Origin: Avichristensenella sp031549905
Lineage (GTDB): Bacteria; Bacillota; Clostridia; Christensenellales; Aristaeellaceae
Reading direction: 5' to 3'
Assembly (NCBI GenBank): GCA_031549905.1
Contig: JAVBPC010000027.1
Location: forward strand, 1 to 64,000
DNA: 64,000 nt
The translations under genes were made by a program, and so were the position numbers. The notes below the pieces were generated by a model, which saw only the letters and a list, made by a program, of their open reading frames with translations, was not told where the DNA came from and did no database searches. Shown here piece after piece: positions 43,349 to 51,811 of the stretch (positions are counted from its first letter, which is position 1; each line of letters begins with the position of its first letter).

Positions 43349-43410
43349 CTGTTGAGGATCTTTGAAAAAGGAAACCTGTGGAAACAGGATAGTACATTAT
43401 TCCTCAACAG
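43349..43410. repeat. Inverted repeat around the P-type ATPase promoter
   Basis: CTGTTGAGGA (43349-43358) and TCCTCAACAG (43401-43410) are perfect inverted copies. Between them is a small hairpin, CCTGT-GGAA-ACAGG (43375-43388). One arm lies in the promoter spacer, the other in the leader. It may be an operator pair or a small repeat remnant. Confidence 0.5.
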
Positions 43411-43424
43411 AGCAGGATTGTCAA
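43396..43424 (-). promoter_or_regulatory. Promoter of the P-type ATPase gene
   Basis: On the minus strand TTGACA, a 17-bp spacer and AATAAT, about 140 bp upstream of the start codon. Confidence 0.6.
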
Positions 43425-43425
43425 G

Positions 43426-43460
43426 AAAAAACAGCCGCACCGGATGTATTCCGGCGCGGC
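43426..43460 (-). terminator. Intrinsic terminator of the propeller-SBP cluster
   Basis: On the minus strand GCCGCGCCGG pairs with CCGGTGCGGC and is followed by TGTTTTTTC, 26 bp after the last stop codon. Confidence 0.85.
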
Positions 43461-43485
43461 CTTGGTGCATGCGTGACGGCTGTCT

Positions 43486-45630
43486 TTACTCGTGCATGTA
43501 CAGCCATGCGCGCTGCTCGATGGCTTTGGCGGCCTCCTCCGCCGTAATCTCCCCGGCGAAAAGCGGATCTATCTGTTCCAGTATGAACCCAAGCACTTTT
43601 GTATCAACATCCAGCGGTTCGGTCAGGCCATCCATTACTGCGCGCAAGGCAGCAAGGAACGCCTCATCAGGCACATGATAAACATAAATCTTTCCCGTCA
43701 CGTCGCCGATGCTTGTTGTGTTCCGTTTCTCATCCCGGCTGCGTTCCAACGCATCCTGAAACACCATATCCAGGCTTGTTTGCACCGTCGGGAAATTGAC
43801 CGCAAAACCATACGACAGCATTTCCTCGCTAAGCACAAGGCGGATGAACTCCTCCGAAAGCGCCTGGTTCTTTGCGACTGTGGGAATGCTCAGCAGAATG
43901 CCCGGCACATATGCCTTGCCGCGCTCATGCATGGATGGCATCGCGATCACGCCGGCTTCCTCTTTCCCAAACAGGGTGTAATATATATCCAGATTGAAAA
44001 AACTGTACGCCTGGTGCGGGTATAAGGCGATATTCCCGTTTTCAAGGTCTGCTTTTTCCTCATTCAGCAGCGTAAACCCATCGGCATCAGACTGCATGTC
44101 CATCTCGCTGTTTATGTCGCACAGCAGCTCAAGGAAAACGATAAAATCCGGCGAGGTAAAGCTGATCTGCCCTTGCTCATCACAAAAATCACGCATGCAG
44201 GATGCGATGAGCAGGGCCGTTTGAAACTTAAGCGCATAGGCGGACAGGCGCGTCTGATCCTGCCCGACAGGAACGGCAAGTATATCAGCGAAGGTATGGA
44301 TATCCGCAATCGCATCTTTATTGCCCCATAGCAGGTTGGCGGCAAACTCCGCGGGGATGGCATACACCTTGCCGTCCGTGTGCTTCGAACCTTCCGCGAT
44401 GCCGGGCAGCAGCCCCAAGTCAGGCACAAGGTAGGATAGGTCGCGCAGCATACCCCTATCAATGATCGCCTTTACGGGCAGTGAATCCAGTACCAGCACA
44501 TCGCCGCCCCCACCTGCCAGCAATTCCGTATTGATGGTGCGGATAAGATCATCCGTCAGCATCCCGCCGGTATGGTAGTTGTTCAGTGTGCGCAACTGCA
44601 CATCCAGTTCCGGGTGCGCTTTTTGAAACGCGGATGTAGCCTTCTGTATCAGCGCGGTGGATTCGTTCATCCTTGTGATGACAAACGGTGTGCGGCTTGT
44701 GGTTTCATCTTGTGGACGATACACGGCGATGTAGTTGCTGTCGGCGCCCAAATTGCTCCTTATAACGCCAATCGCTAATGCAGCCGTATCTATAACGAAG
44801 CTGCCATCCGGCAGGGCGTAAAGGTGCAATATATCCATATCCGGGTCGCCCAGCGCGGTGCCAAACGCTTTCATGCGCTTCACCGCTGCGCCTTCCGCAA
44901 GGTTAAGCGCATATATCCCGTCATCGCTTGTAGTGTATATTGTCCCGTCAGGCCCTACCGCTGTCTGCCCGGAGGGGCTCATCGAAAGCGGGTAACTATA
45001 CATTCTTTCATTTGCATCCAGCGGGATGGCAAATATTGCGCCGGACGCAAAGACATACAAAGTATCAGTGCCGGAAAGCATCCCCTGTATGTATTGTATT
45101 GACTCCCGCCTGACCTCCGCACCCTTTTCATCATAGATCACCAAATCGTTATTCCCGGTCTGGCTGCGAACTGCAATGCGTCTTCCAGGCAGCGCCTTCC
45201 AACTAATATAGTCGCTGTCGTACCGAAGCTCAAGCCGCGTGGTTTCCTGCCCGGATGCATCCGCCCAAATGAACTGCCGGGGCGTCGTACCCGAATCATC
45301 AGCCTCCGGCTCGCCGACCGACAGCAGTATTCCTCCATCCGGCGCGATGTCCATGTTCCATACTTCCAGCCCTTCAAACGAAACAGGAATCACCTCCGGG
45401 GCCATCCCAATATCCCGCCAGCGGAGGAAACAGTGCGTGTTTTTCCCGCTAAGCGACCGCGCCAGAATCGCCCCATCCGGCTCCGCACCCATGGAAAGGA
45501 GCCTGTGCCCTTCCGGCATGGATAGGATGGTTTCCTGATAAAACTGTCCCTCATCCTCCTGCGCGCGGGTTACAGCAGTCACGGCTGCGATCTGAAACAG
45601 TACCAACAACAGCGTCAGTATCCTTTTCAC
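43486..45630 (-). CDS. Secreted propeller-like / solute-binding fusion, paralogue 1
   Basis: A 714-aa secreted protein. Its signal peptide is cleaved near TRA-QED, with no lipobox. Residues ~30-310 contain blade-like repeats ending in PDGxI/DGSF turns (EPDGAILAR, APDGGILLS, GPDGTIYTT, LPDGSFVID), suggesting a beta-propeller. Residues ~325-690 resemble a family 1 extracellular solute-binding domain (FQKAHPELDVQLRTL, GGGGDVLVLDSLP, DGKVYAIPAEF). The tail EEAAKAIEQRAWLY is shared by all three paralogues. GTG start after a GGGAT site. No permease lies nearby. Function unknown; sensing or ligand presentation is a guess. Confidence 0.85.
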   Translation of the reverse strand: MKRILTLLLVLFQIAAVTAVTRAQEDEGQFYQETILSMPEGHRLLSMGAEPDGAILARSLSGKNTHCFLRWRDIGMAPEVIPVSFEGLEVWNMDIAPDGGILLSVGEPEADDSGTTPRQFIWADASGQETTRLELRYDSDYISWKALPGRRIAVRSQTGNNDLVIYDEKGAEVRRESIQYIQGMLSGTDTLYVFASGAIFAIPLDANERMYSYPLSMSPSGQTAVGPDGTIYTTSDDGIYALNLAEGAAVKRMKAFGTALGDPDMDILHLYALPDGSFVIDTAALAIGVIRSNLGADSNYIAVYRPQDETTSRTPFVITRMNESTALIQKATSAFQKAHPELDVQLRTLNNYHTGGMLTDDLIRTINTELLAGGGGDVLVLDSLPVKAIIDRGMLRDLSYLVPDLGLLPGIAEGSKHTDGKVYAIPAEFAANLLWGNKDAIADIHTFADILAVPVGQDQTRLSAYALKFQTALLIASCMRDFCDEQGQISFTSPDFIVFLELLCDINSEMDMQSDADGFTLLNEEKADLENGNIALYPHQAYSFFNLDIYYTLFGKEEAGVIAMPSMHERGKAYVPGILLSIPTVAKNQALSEEFIRLVLSEEMLSYGFAVNFPTVQTSLDMVFQDALERSRDEKRNTTSIGDVTGKIYVYHVPDEAFLAALRAVMDGLTEPLDVDTKVLGFILEQIDPLFAGEITAEEAAKAIEQRAWLYMHE

Positions 45631-45734
45631 GGTTTATCCCTCTCTTTCGTTTTTCCGGCTTCCGCCCGGGCCTATTTGTACTTCGGGCGGCCACCCTTCG
45701 GCAGCCGCCCACAAAACCGCTTTGCAATTATCCT
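45631..45734 (-). repeat. Conserved spacer between paralogues, copy 1
   Basis: It resembles 47889-47993 in length and content: a GC-rich inverted repeat (GGGCGGCTG ... CCGCCC on the minus strand) and the shared words CCGCTTTGC and TTATCC next to the preceding stop. This marks it as part of the duplicated unit. Confidence 0.6.
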
Positions 45735-47888
45735 TTATTCGTTCAAATACAGCCACGCGCGCTGTTCGATGGCCTTGGCAGCCTCTTCCGCCGTGATGCT
45801 TCCCTCCAGGAACGGCCCCAACTCCTCAAACACGAACTCCCTCAATTTACTGTCGGCGTCAATCGCCACAGACAGCTCGTCCATTTGTGCGCGCATGTTT
45901 GTCAGGAACGCCTCATCCGGGGTGTAGAAGATAGCCTCGCGCCCATCCGAGTACCGCACGCGCGTTTCCCGCATGCGCTCGTGGCTGCCCCGCTCCACCT
46001 GGTATGCCACCGCGGCATCCAGCTTGCTCGCAACCGTCGAAAATGTATCGTTGGACATGCCAGCCGGCTCTTCATCCTGGAACACCATGCGAATGTACTC
46101 TTCCGATATTTCCGGATTTTTCGCTTTCGCGGGAATGCCGAGCAGCGTTTTAGGCTGATACGCCTTGCCAACCCCGTGCAGGGACGGCATCAAAATCACC
46201 CCGGCTTCCTGCTGGCCAAAGTGTGTGTAGAACTCGTTCACGCTGAAGAAGGCGGACAGAGATGTCGGGTACAGGGCAAAGTTGCCGTTCGCCAAAGCGA
46301 TCTGTTCCGCATCATAGAGCGCCATAACATCTTGATTGGCCCCACTGTCCACGCCGCCGTACATTTCGTAAATGGCTTCCAGGAAGGCGACAAAATTGGG
46401 TGATGTGAATGAAATCCGCCCCTGGTCATCGAGGAAATCCCGCATGCAGCAAGACATGAACTCCCAAATGTAGTACTCCCTGGAAGTGGTTGGCAACAGG
46501 GTCTGATCCGGCCCAACCGGGACTGCGGGTATATCCGAAAAGCCCTTGATGCCCTCCAGTGCATCTTTTTTTCCCCACAGCATGTCTACCCAAAATTCCG
46601 CCGGGATGCCGTACACCTTGCCGTCCGCATGCTTCGACCCTTCCGCGATCCCGGGCAGCAAACCCAAATCCGGCACCAGATGGGCGATATCCCTAAGGAT
46701 TCCCCTGTCCATGATCGCCTTGTAGGGCATGTTGTCCAGGATCAGCACATCGCCACCCCCTCCGGCCATCAGCTCTGTGTTGAGGGTGCGCACCAGGTCT
46801 TCCATAGGCTGCCCGCCGCCCGCCATGAAATCGTTCAGCTGGCGTATCTGCACCTCCAGCTCCGGGTGTGCCTTCTGTAGCTGGGACGCCGCCCTCTGAA
46901 CCGAGCTGTTAAACGTATACATCGCGGTAATCACAAAAGGCGTTCGGGTTTCCGCATTTTCCACCTGCCGGTAGATAGCGATATCGCTGGTGGATTGAAC
47001 TTGCCCAGTACTTGATGGGGCGCCATAGTTGTGCACCAGCACAGCAAAAGATCCATCGGGCAGCACGGAAAAGCCGCTGGGCGAGTATTGCGTTTCCCCA
47101 ATCAGGGTGCCAAGCACGTTCATGCGCTGCACCGACGTGCCGTTCTCAAGGTTGATCTCATAAATGCCCTGATTGAATGTGTAGAGCTTTCCATCCAGCC
47201 CCATCGCGCTTTGGTTAAAAAAACGCCATGAAACAGTATGCGAGGCCGCTTTTTCCGTGGCAATCGCATCCAGCGGCCACGAATAGACGGTGCCGTCCGA
47301 AAGGCCGTACAGCGTATCCGCATCGGTAACAACTTCCCGGATGTCCACGGTGTCAATTCTCCTGATCATCTCACCCTGTTCATCATAGATGAGAATCTCC
47401 CTGCCATTCATCCTGTCCGTCACCGCGGCAAGCCTTCCGGGAAGCGCCTTGGCTGTGGGATATGAGTCTTCATTTTCAACATAGATGCGCCCGGTTTCCT
47501 TGCCGGCCTCATCTATCCAAATGAACACTATTTTACTGTTCATCATCTCGCCTTCGCTTTGTATCATCTCGCTGCCGCTCAGCAGGATGCCGCCATCCCC
47601 AGCGATACTCAGCCCGTTGATGAATATATCCGGAAACGCAATCGGGATTTCCTCGGGCATTTCAGCCAAGTCGCTCCAGCGCAAAAGAAGTTGCCCGCCT
47701 TCCATACCCCAGGTCATGGCAAGGATCGACCCGTCGGGGCCAACATCCATTGCGGATACGTCATAGCCTTCCGGTATCTGCAGCGTGGTCTCCTGGTAGG
47801 TCAGCGTTCCACCTTCCTGTGCATACGTTGCGGTGGCTACGGTCGCGATCTGAAGCAGTATCAGCAGGCAAGCAAATGCCTTTTTCAC
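45735..47888 (-). CDS. Secreted propeller-like / solute-binding fusion, paralogue 2
   Basis: A 717-aa paralogue with the same order: signal peptide (cleavage near TYA-QEG), blade-like repeats (GPDGSILAM, AGDGGILLS, LPDGSFAVL), then a solute-binding domain from about 335 (LQKAHPELEVQIRQLNDF, GGGGDVLILDNMPYKAIMDRG, DGKVYGIPAEFWVDMLWGKKD). It ends EEAAKAIEQRAWLYLNE. GTG start. The ligand-pocket half differs more from paralogue 1 than the framing motifs do, which would fit different ligands. No enzyme motif is visible. Confidence 0.85.
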   Translation of the reverse strand: MKKAFACLLILLQIATVATATYAQEGGTLTYQETTLQIPEGYDVSAMDVGPDGSILAMTWGMEGGQLLLRWSDLAEMPEEIPIAFPDIFINGLSIAGDGGILLSGSEMIQSEGEMMNSKIVFIWIDEAGKETGRIYVENEDSYPTAKALPGRLAAVTDRMNGREILIYDEQGEMIRRIDTVDIREVVTDADTLYGLSDGTVYSWPLDAIATEKAASHTVSWRFFNQSAMGLDGKLYTFNQGIYEINLENGTSVQRMNVLGTLIGETQYSPSGFSVLPDGSFAVLVHNYGAPSSTGQVQSTSDIAIYRQVENAETRTPFVITAMYTFNSSVQRAASQLQKAHPELEVQIRQLNDFMAGGGQPMEDLVRTLNTELMAGGGGDVLILDNMPYKAIMDRGILRDIAHLVPDLGLLPGIAEGSKHADGKVYGIPAEFWVDMLWGKKDALEGIKGFSDIPAVPVGPDQTLLPTTSREYYIWEFMSCCMRDFLDDQGRISFTSPNFVAFLEAIYEMYGGVDSGANQDVMALYDAEQIALANGNFALYPTSLSAFFSVNEFYTHFGQQEAGVILMPSLHGVGKAYQPKTLLGIPAKAKNPEISEEYIRMVFQDEEPAGMSNDTFSTVASKLDAAVAYQVERGSHERMRETRVRYSDGREAIFYTPDEAFLTNMRAQMDELSVAIDADSKLREFVFEELGPFLEGSITAEEAAKAIEQRAWLYLNE

Positions 47889-47993
47889 GGTCTATCCCTC
47901 CTCTTTCGCTCACGGTTGTGGTGCCTGTGCCTTTTGCATCCGGAGCGGCCGCCCTTTGGCTGCCGCCGAAACTCCGCTTTGCCGTTATCCCCC
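47889..47993 (-). repeat. Conserved spacer between paralogues, copy 2
   Basis: The counterpart of 45631-45734: similar length, similar GC-rich hairpin (CGGCAGCCAAAGGGCGGCCG on the minus strand) and the same flanking words. Confidence 0.6.
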
Positions 47994-50135
47994 CTATTCG
48001 TTCAGATACAGCCACGCGCGCTGCTCAATGGCCTTTGCGGCTTCCTCCGCCGTGATGCGCCCCGCAAAGAAAGGCTCGATCTCTTCCATTACAAATTCGA
48101 CAATTTGGGAAACATCCTCAACCGGCCGGGATACTTCACCCAACTGCGCGCGCAACCCTTCAAGAAAGGCTTCGTTCGGCGTGAACAGTTCCATTTCAAA
48201 CCCATCCGCATATCTGATACTTGATCTGCTGTACGCATCTTTGCTGCGCTCGATTTGATACGCAAACAGCTCATCCAGCTTGCTTCCTATGGTAGAAAAG
48301 GAATCGTTCATTATCGCCGAAGGCGGCGTGTCATCCTCAAACACAAGGCGGATGAACTCTTCCGAAATTTCCGGCTGCTTCCCCTTAACAGGGATGGCCA
48401 GCAGTGTTCGCGGGCCGTACGCTTTGCTTGGTTCACTGATAGATGGCATCAGTATCACCGCGGACGCCGTTTGGCCAAAGAAGGTATAGTATTCCGTTAA
48501 GCTGCGAAAGTACCCCATTTCCGCCGGGTACACCGCGTAATTTCCGTTCCGCAACCCAATCGTTACCGCATTATAGATCTGTGAGCCGTCTCCAGCCGGC
48601 GCCTCCGGCGCATCGGCAAACATCTCGTACATCATTTCCAGGAACGCGATAAATTCAGGCGATGTAAAGGAAGGGCGGCCCTGGTCATCCTGGAACTCCC
48701 ACATGCAGCTAGCCAGAAACCGTCCGATGTGGGAACTCACATTGTAGGCGGGAATCAGCGTCTGCTCCGGCTCATATGTGATGTCCAGTATATCCGCGAA
48801 AGTCTCAACCGTTGCCAGCGCGTCTCTCTTCCCCCAAAGCATGGTCACGGAAAACTCCGCGGGGACGGCGTACGTCTTGCCGTCCGCGTGTCTCGAGCCT
48901 TTCTCAATGCCGGGCAGCAGCCCCATTTCCGGCACCATGTGCGAAATATCCCTCAGGATGCCCCGATCCATCATCGCCTTGTACGGCAGATTATCCAGCA
49001 CGATTACATCCCCGCCGCCGCCCCCCAGCAGCTCCGTATTGAGGGTGCGGATGATATCTTCCCTATTGAATTCAACACCCGTGTTAAAGTCGTACAGTGC
49101 GCGTATCTGCACCGCCAACTCCGGGTGTGCCTTTTGCAATTCGGAAGCCGCACGCTGAACCAGCGTGTTGTAGCTGTAAAAACTGGTAATGACAAACGGC
49201 GTGCGGTTTTCCACCATTTCGGTCTGCCGGTAAACGGCGATGCTGCCAGCTCTGCTTGTCCCCGAAAAGTTCATCAGCATCAGGACAAAGGAGCCATCCG
49301 ACAGCACGTTGAAGCCGTTCATCGACATCGACGGATCGCCAAAGAGGAAGCCCAGCGCGTTCATACGCTGCACCGCACTGCCATCCTCCAGGTTGACCGC
49401 ATATATCCCTTGCTCTACCGCATACAAGTTTCCTTCCCCGTCTACCGCACCGCGGTTTAAGAACGACCATGAAACAGTATGCTTGGTCGCCTTTTCGGTC
49501 TCGATTGCATCCAGCGGCCATGTGTACACCGCGCCGTTCGAAAGGGCATACAGCGTATCGGCATCCGAAAGGAGCACGCGCGCATCCACAGGGTCAATCC
49601 TGCGCAGCACCTCGCCCTGGCCGTCATAGATGATGATCTCTTCTTCCCCCGTGTACTCCGTCACTGCCACGCGCTTCCCGGAAAGCGCCTCCACCCTGGG
49701 TGAATAGTCGCTGGTTTCAACGGTAAAGCGCCCCGTTTCGTTTCCGTCCACATCGCACCAGATGAGCAGGGTCTTCCGCGGTCCGTCCGGCCCCGCGCTT
49801 TGCCCCATCTCGTTTCCGCACAGCAAAATCGCGCCGTCCGCCGCAATATCCATCGTGTTGATGTACACATTCGATAATGCAAGCGGGATCTCTTCCGGCA
49901 CTTCCTCTATGCCTTTCCAGCGCAGCAAAGACTGTGACAGCATGCTGGTCGCGCTCCGTGCCAGCACCAGAATGGAGCCGTCCGGTCCGACATCCATCGC
50001 GGACACCTCGTACCCTTTCGGTATCTGTAGCAGAATTTCTTCATACGCCATAGCGCCCGCCTCTTCCGCATGGGTCACGGCAGCGATGGCAAACAGCTGT
50101 GTAAGCACCACAAGAAGCGCAAACATCTTTTTCAT
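47994..50135 (-). CDS. Secreted propeller-like / solute-binding fusion, paralogue 3
   Basis: A 713-aa paralogue and the first transcribed of the three. Signal peptide cleavage is near THA-EEA. Blade-like turns (GPDGSILVL, AADGAILLC, LSDGSFVLM) are followed by the binding domain (LQKAHPELAVQIRALYDF, GGGGDVIVLDNLPYKAMMDRG, DGKTYAVPAEFSVTMLWGKRD) and the shared C-terminal signature. It is closer to paralogue 2 than to paralogue 1 by eye. ATG 50135 follows GGGGAGGA. Three same-strand copies with similar spacers indicate tandem duplication and co-transcription. Confidence 0.86.
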   Translation of the reverse strand: MKKMFALLVVLTQLFAIAAVTHAEEAGAMAYEEILLQIPKGYEVSAMDVGPDGSILVLARSATSMLSQSLLRWKGIEEVPEEIPLALSNVYINTMDIAADGAILLCGNEMGQSAGPDGPRKTLLIWCDVDGNETGRFTVETSDYSPRVEALSGKRVAVTEYTGEEEIIIYDGQGEVLRRIDPVDARVLLSDADTLYALSNGAVYTWPLDAIETEKATKHTVSWSFLNRGAVDGEGNLYAVEQGIYAVNLEDGSAVQRMNALGFLFGDPSMSMNGFNVLSDGSFVLMLMNFSGTSRAGSIAVYRQTEMVENRTPFVITSFYSYNTLVQRAASELQKAHPELAVQIRALYDFNTGVEFNREDIIRTLNTELLGGGGGDVIVLDNLPYKAMMDRGILRDISHMVPEMGLLPGIEKGSRHADGKTYAVPAEFSVTMLWGKRDALATVETFADILDITYEPEQTLIPAYNVSSHIGRFLASCMWEFQDDQGRPSFTSPEFIAFLEMMYEMFADAPEAPAGDGSQIYNAVTIGLRNGNYAVYPAEMGYFRSLTEYYTFFGQTASAVILMPSISEPSKAYGPRTLLAIPVKGKQPEISEEFIRLVFEDDTPPSAIMNDSFSTIGSKLDELFAYQIERSKDAYSRSSIRYADGFEMELFTPNEAFLEGLRAQLGEVSRPVEDVSQIVEFVMEEIEPFFAGRITAEEAAKAIEQRAWLYLNE

Positions 50136-50223
50136 TCTTTTTCCTCCCCTTCGCATACTCTTTATAGATGCCTTGCAAGTGCACAAGGCAATGTTCTATG
50201 CATAAGACGGCAGAAAAATGGTA

Positions 50224-50252
50224 ATTATTGTCTTCACAGCGAAAAAATACAA
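50224..50252 (-). promoter_or_regulatory. Candidate promoter of the propeller-SBP cluster
   Basis: On the minus strand TTGTAT, a 17-bp spacer and AATAAT, about 90 bp upstream of the first start. It overlaps the terminator of the preceding gene. The weak -35 box makes this tentative. Confidence 0.4.
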
Positions 50253-50286
50253 AAAAAGGGACCGCCCTACATCAGGCGGCCCTTCG
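50250..50286 (-). terminator. Intrinsic terminator of the nucleotidyltransferase gene
   Basis: On the minus strand AAGGGCCGCC pairs with GGCGGTCCCTT (one bulged T), followed by a run of T. It overlaps the gene's last codons. Confidence 0.8.
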
Positions 50287-51040
50287 CAAGTTTTTCTTCT
50301 AGCACATCGGCAAACCGCTGAATGTGCGGCCCCAGTGTTTCCATCCAGGCAAGTGCATCCGCGTCCTTACCATAGCGCTCCGGGTTCTTGCGCACCTCCA
50401 CCGCGCGGCGCAATACCTCCGGCTCCGGTGCAAAGCCTTTTTCCAGCGCCCATTCCCCCGCGCGGGTCTTGGCAACCAGGTCAAAAGTATCCAGCGTATA
50501 CAGGCATCTTGCGATATCCAGCAGCCACCCGCAGCTATAGACGTGCGGGGCTGTTTCCTGCGCATGCTTCCGGATGGTCTCCAGATGCCGTGCAACCGCT
50601 TGCACTATTTCATCCTGACTGGGCATCTGAATGCGCTCCCGATAATCCGGACCGAACAGCAAACGGCCGTGGCGCTTGAGAGAGATGGTTGAAAACACGT
50701 CAAACACATAGGAATCCGTAATGCGCTGCCCACTGGTGCCCCAATATACGGCAGGGTCCTTTGCGCGGGTCAGCAGCGTTTGCCAGCGCAGAATCCCCCC
50801 CTCAAACGCGCGAAAGTACGGGTTTCCAGGGTTCTCTGCAAGCAGCACCTGGCGAAGCGTTAGCAAGGTATCCGCCTGCTTGGGGGTAACCGGCGTTTCC
50901 GTAAGACAAAGGATGTCGATGTCGCTCCATCCGGGTTTGTAATCGTCCATCACCACGGAGCCAAAGAGGTAGAGGGTTGGTGCGGTACCGGAAAGAATGG
51001 CGGTCATTCGGCCTGCCATTCGCTGTATGCTGGTTTCCAC
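50267..51040 (-). CDS. Nucleotidyltransferase-fold protein (AadA/MNT-like)
   Basis: A 257-aa protein with the nucleotidyltransferase signature LYLFGSVVMDDYKPGWSDIDIL near 26-47 (GS followed by DxD). A helical C-terminal domain follows (YSCGWLLDIARCLYTLDTF). This is the layout of aminoglycoside adenylyltransferase-type enzymes and of uncharacterised relatives; resistance activity cannot be claimed. GTG 51040 is chosen for GAGGGAT just upstream; the frame extends 24 codons further without a site. Single gene between the propeller cluster and the divergent Tat operon. Confidence 0.75.
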   Translation of the reverse strand: METSIQRMAGRMTAILSGTAPTLYLFGSVVMDDYKPGWSDIDILCLTETPVTPKQADTLLTLRQVLLAENPGNPYFRAFEGGILRWQTLLTRAKDPAVYWGTSGQRITDSYVFDVFSTISLKRHGRLLFGPDYRERIQMPSQDEIVQAVARHLETIRKHAQETAPHVYSCGWLLDIARCLYTLDTFDLVAKTRAGEWALEKGFAPEPEVLRRAVEVRKNPERYGKDADALAWMETLGPHIQRFADVLEEKLAKGRLM

Positions 51041-51213
51041 GGCGATCCCTCGCTTTCTCTTCCTGCGCACTGTAGGTATGTAGAGCTTACCATGGCGGAC
51101 AGGGATTGGCAAGGGAAATGGGTTTTTCCGTATGCACCTACAGCAAATCCCTGTTTTTACAGTTTTTTTAACAATTTAACGGGAAAATACGGCGGAAAAG
51201 ACTTGCTTTCCCT

Positions 51214-51242
51214 TTGCTTTTCCCGCAGAAATGCAGTATACT
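51214..51242 (+). promoter_or_regulatory. Promoter of the Tat operon
   Basis: TTGCTT, a 17-bp spacer and TATACT. The first coding region starts about 37 bp downstream. Confidence 0.7.
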
Positions 51243-51278
51243 AACAGCGGCTTTGTACAGGAGGTGACAGCGGCCCAG

Positions 51279-51596
51279 ATGTTCAACGTAGGTTTTGCGG
51301 AATTGATATTGATCCTCCTGGTCGCATTTTTGATAGTGGGGCCAAAGGATCTGCCCAAGGTGGCGCGGGCCCTGGCCCGGGCGGTTCGTTACATCCAATC
51401 GCTCTTCCAGGAGTTTAAAGATGAAACGGGCCTGGATGAGACGCTTCAGGAGCTCAAGGGCGCGGAAAACGATCTGAAAAAGACGATGACCGATGCCGAT
51501 CCCACCAAAGAAATAAGGCAAGCCCAAAACGAGGCAAGAAAAGCAGTCCAGGATGCGAAAAAAGGCATCAAATCTACCCATTTGGACACGAAATAG
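51279..51596 (+). CDS. TatA/TatB-family translocase subunit (TatB-like)
   Basis: A 105-aa protein: one N-terminal membrane helix (FAELILILLVAFLIVGP), the hinge GPKDLPKVARALARAV, an amphipathic helix and a long charged tail. The GPKDLP hinge and length are closer to TatB than to TatA. GGAGG lies 14 bp before ATG 51279, rather far; an in-frame GTG at 51264 overlaps that site. It is followed 18 bp later by tatA and then tatC, making a TatB-A-C set for export of folded proteins. Confidence 0.85.
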   Translation: MFNVGFAELILILLVAFLIVGPKDLPKVARALARAVRYIQSLFQEFKDETGLDETLQELKGAENDLKKTMTDADPTKEIRQAQNEARKAVQDAKKGIKSTHLDTK

Positions 51597-51614
51597 CGCA
51601 AGGAGGAAACTTTC

Positions 51615-51809
51615 ATGAGACTGGGCATGACGGAAATTTTGCTGATTCTGGTATTGGCGCTGGTGTTGTTTGGCGGCGGCAAGCTCGCGGGCGTGGGCAA
51701 GGCGCTGGGTCAGAGCATCCGCGAATTTAAGAAGGAAGTTACACCGGGCGATAAAGAGGGCCAGGATGCCGAAGTAAAGGCCGAGGAAAAGCCGGAAACG
51801 AAGGCCTGA
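51615..51809 (+). CDS. tatA: Twin-arginine translocase subunit TatA
   Basis: A 64-aa protein with the TatA pattern: short N-terminus, membrane helix (MTEILLILVLALVLFGGGKL), an FGGGKLAGVGKALG hinge and an acidic-basic tail. TatA oligomers form the export passage. AGGAGG lies 9 bp upstream. The tatC start follows its stop by 2 bp. Confidence 0.92.
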   Translation: MRLGMTEILLILVLALVLFGGGKLAGVGKALGQSIREFKKEVTPGDKEGQDAEVKAEEKPETKA

Positions 51810-51811
51810 CA

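Noticed and set aside
50267..51040. Aminoglycoside resistance gene
   Set aside because: Only the general nucleotidyltransferase fold can be supported; there is no evidence of resistance specificity or a mobile context.
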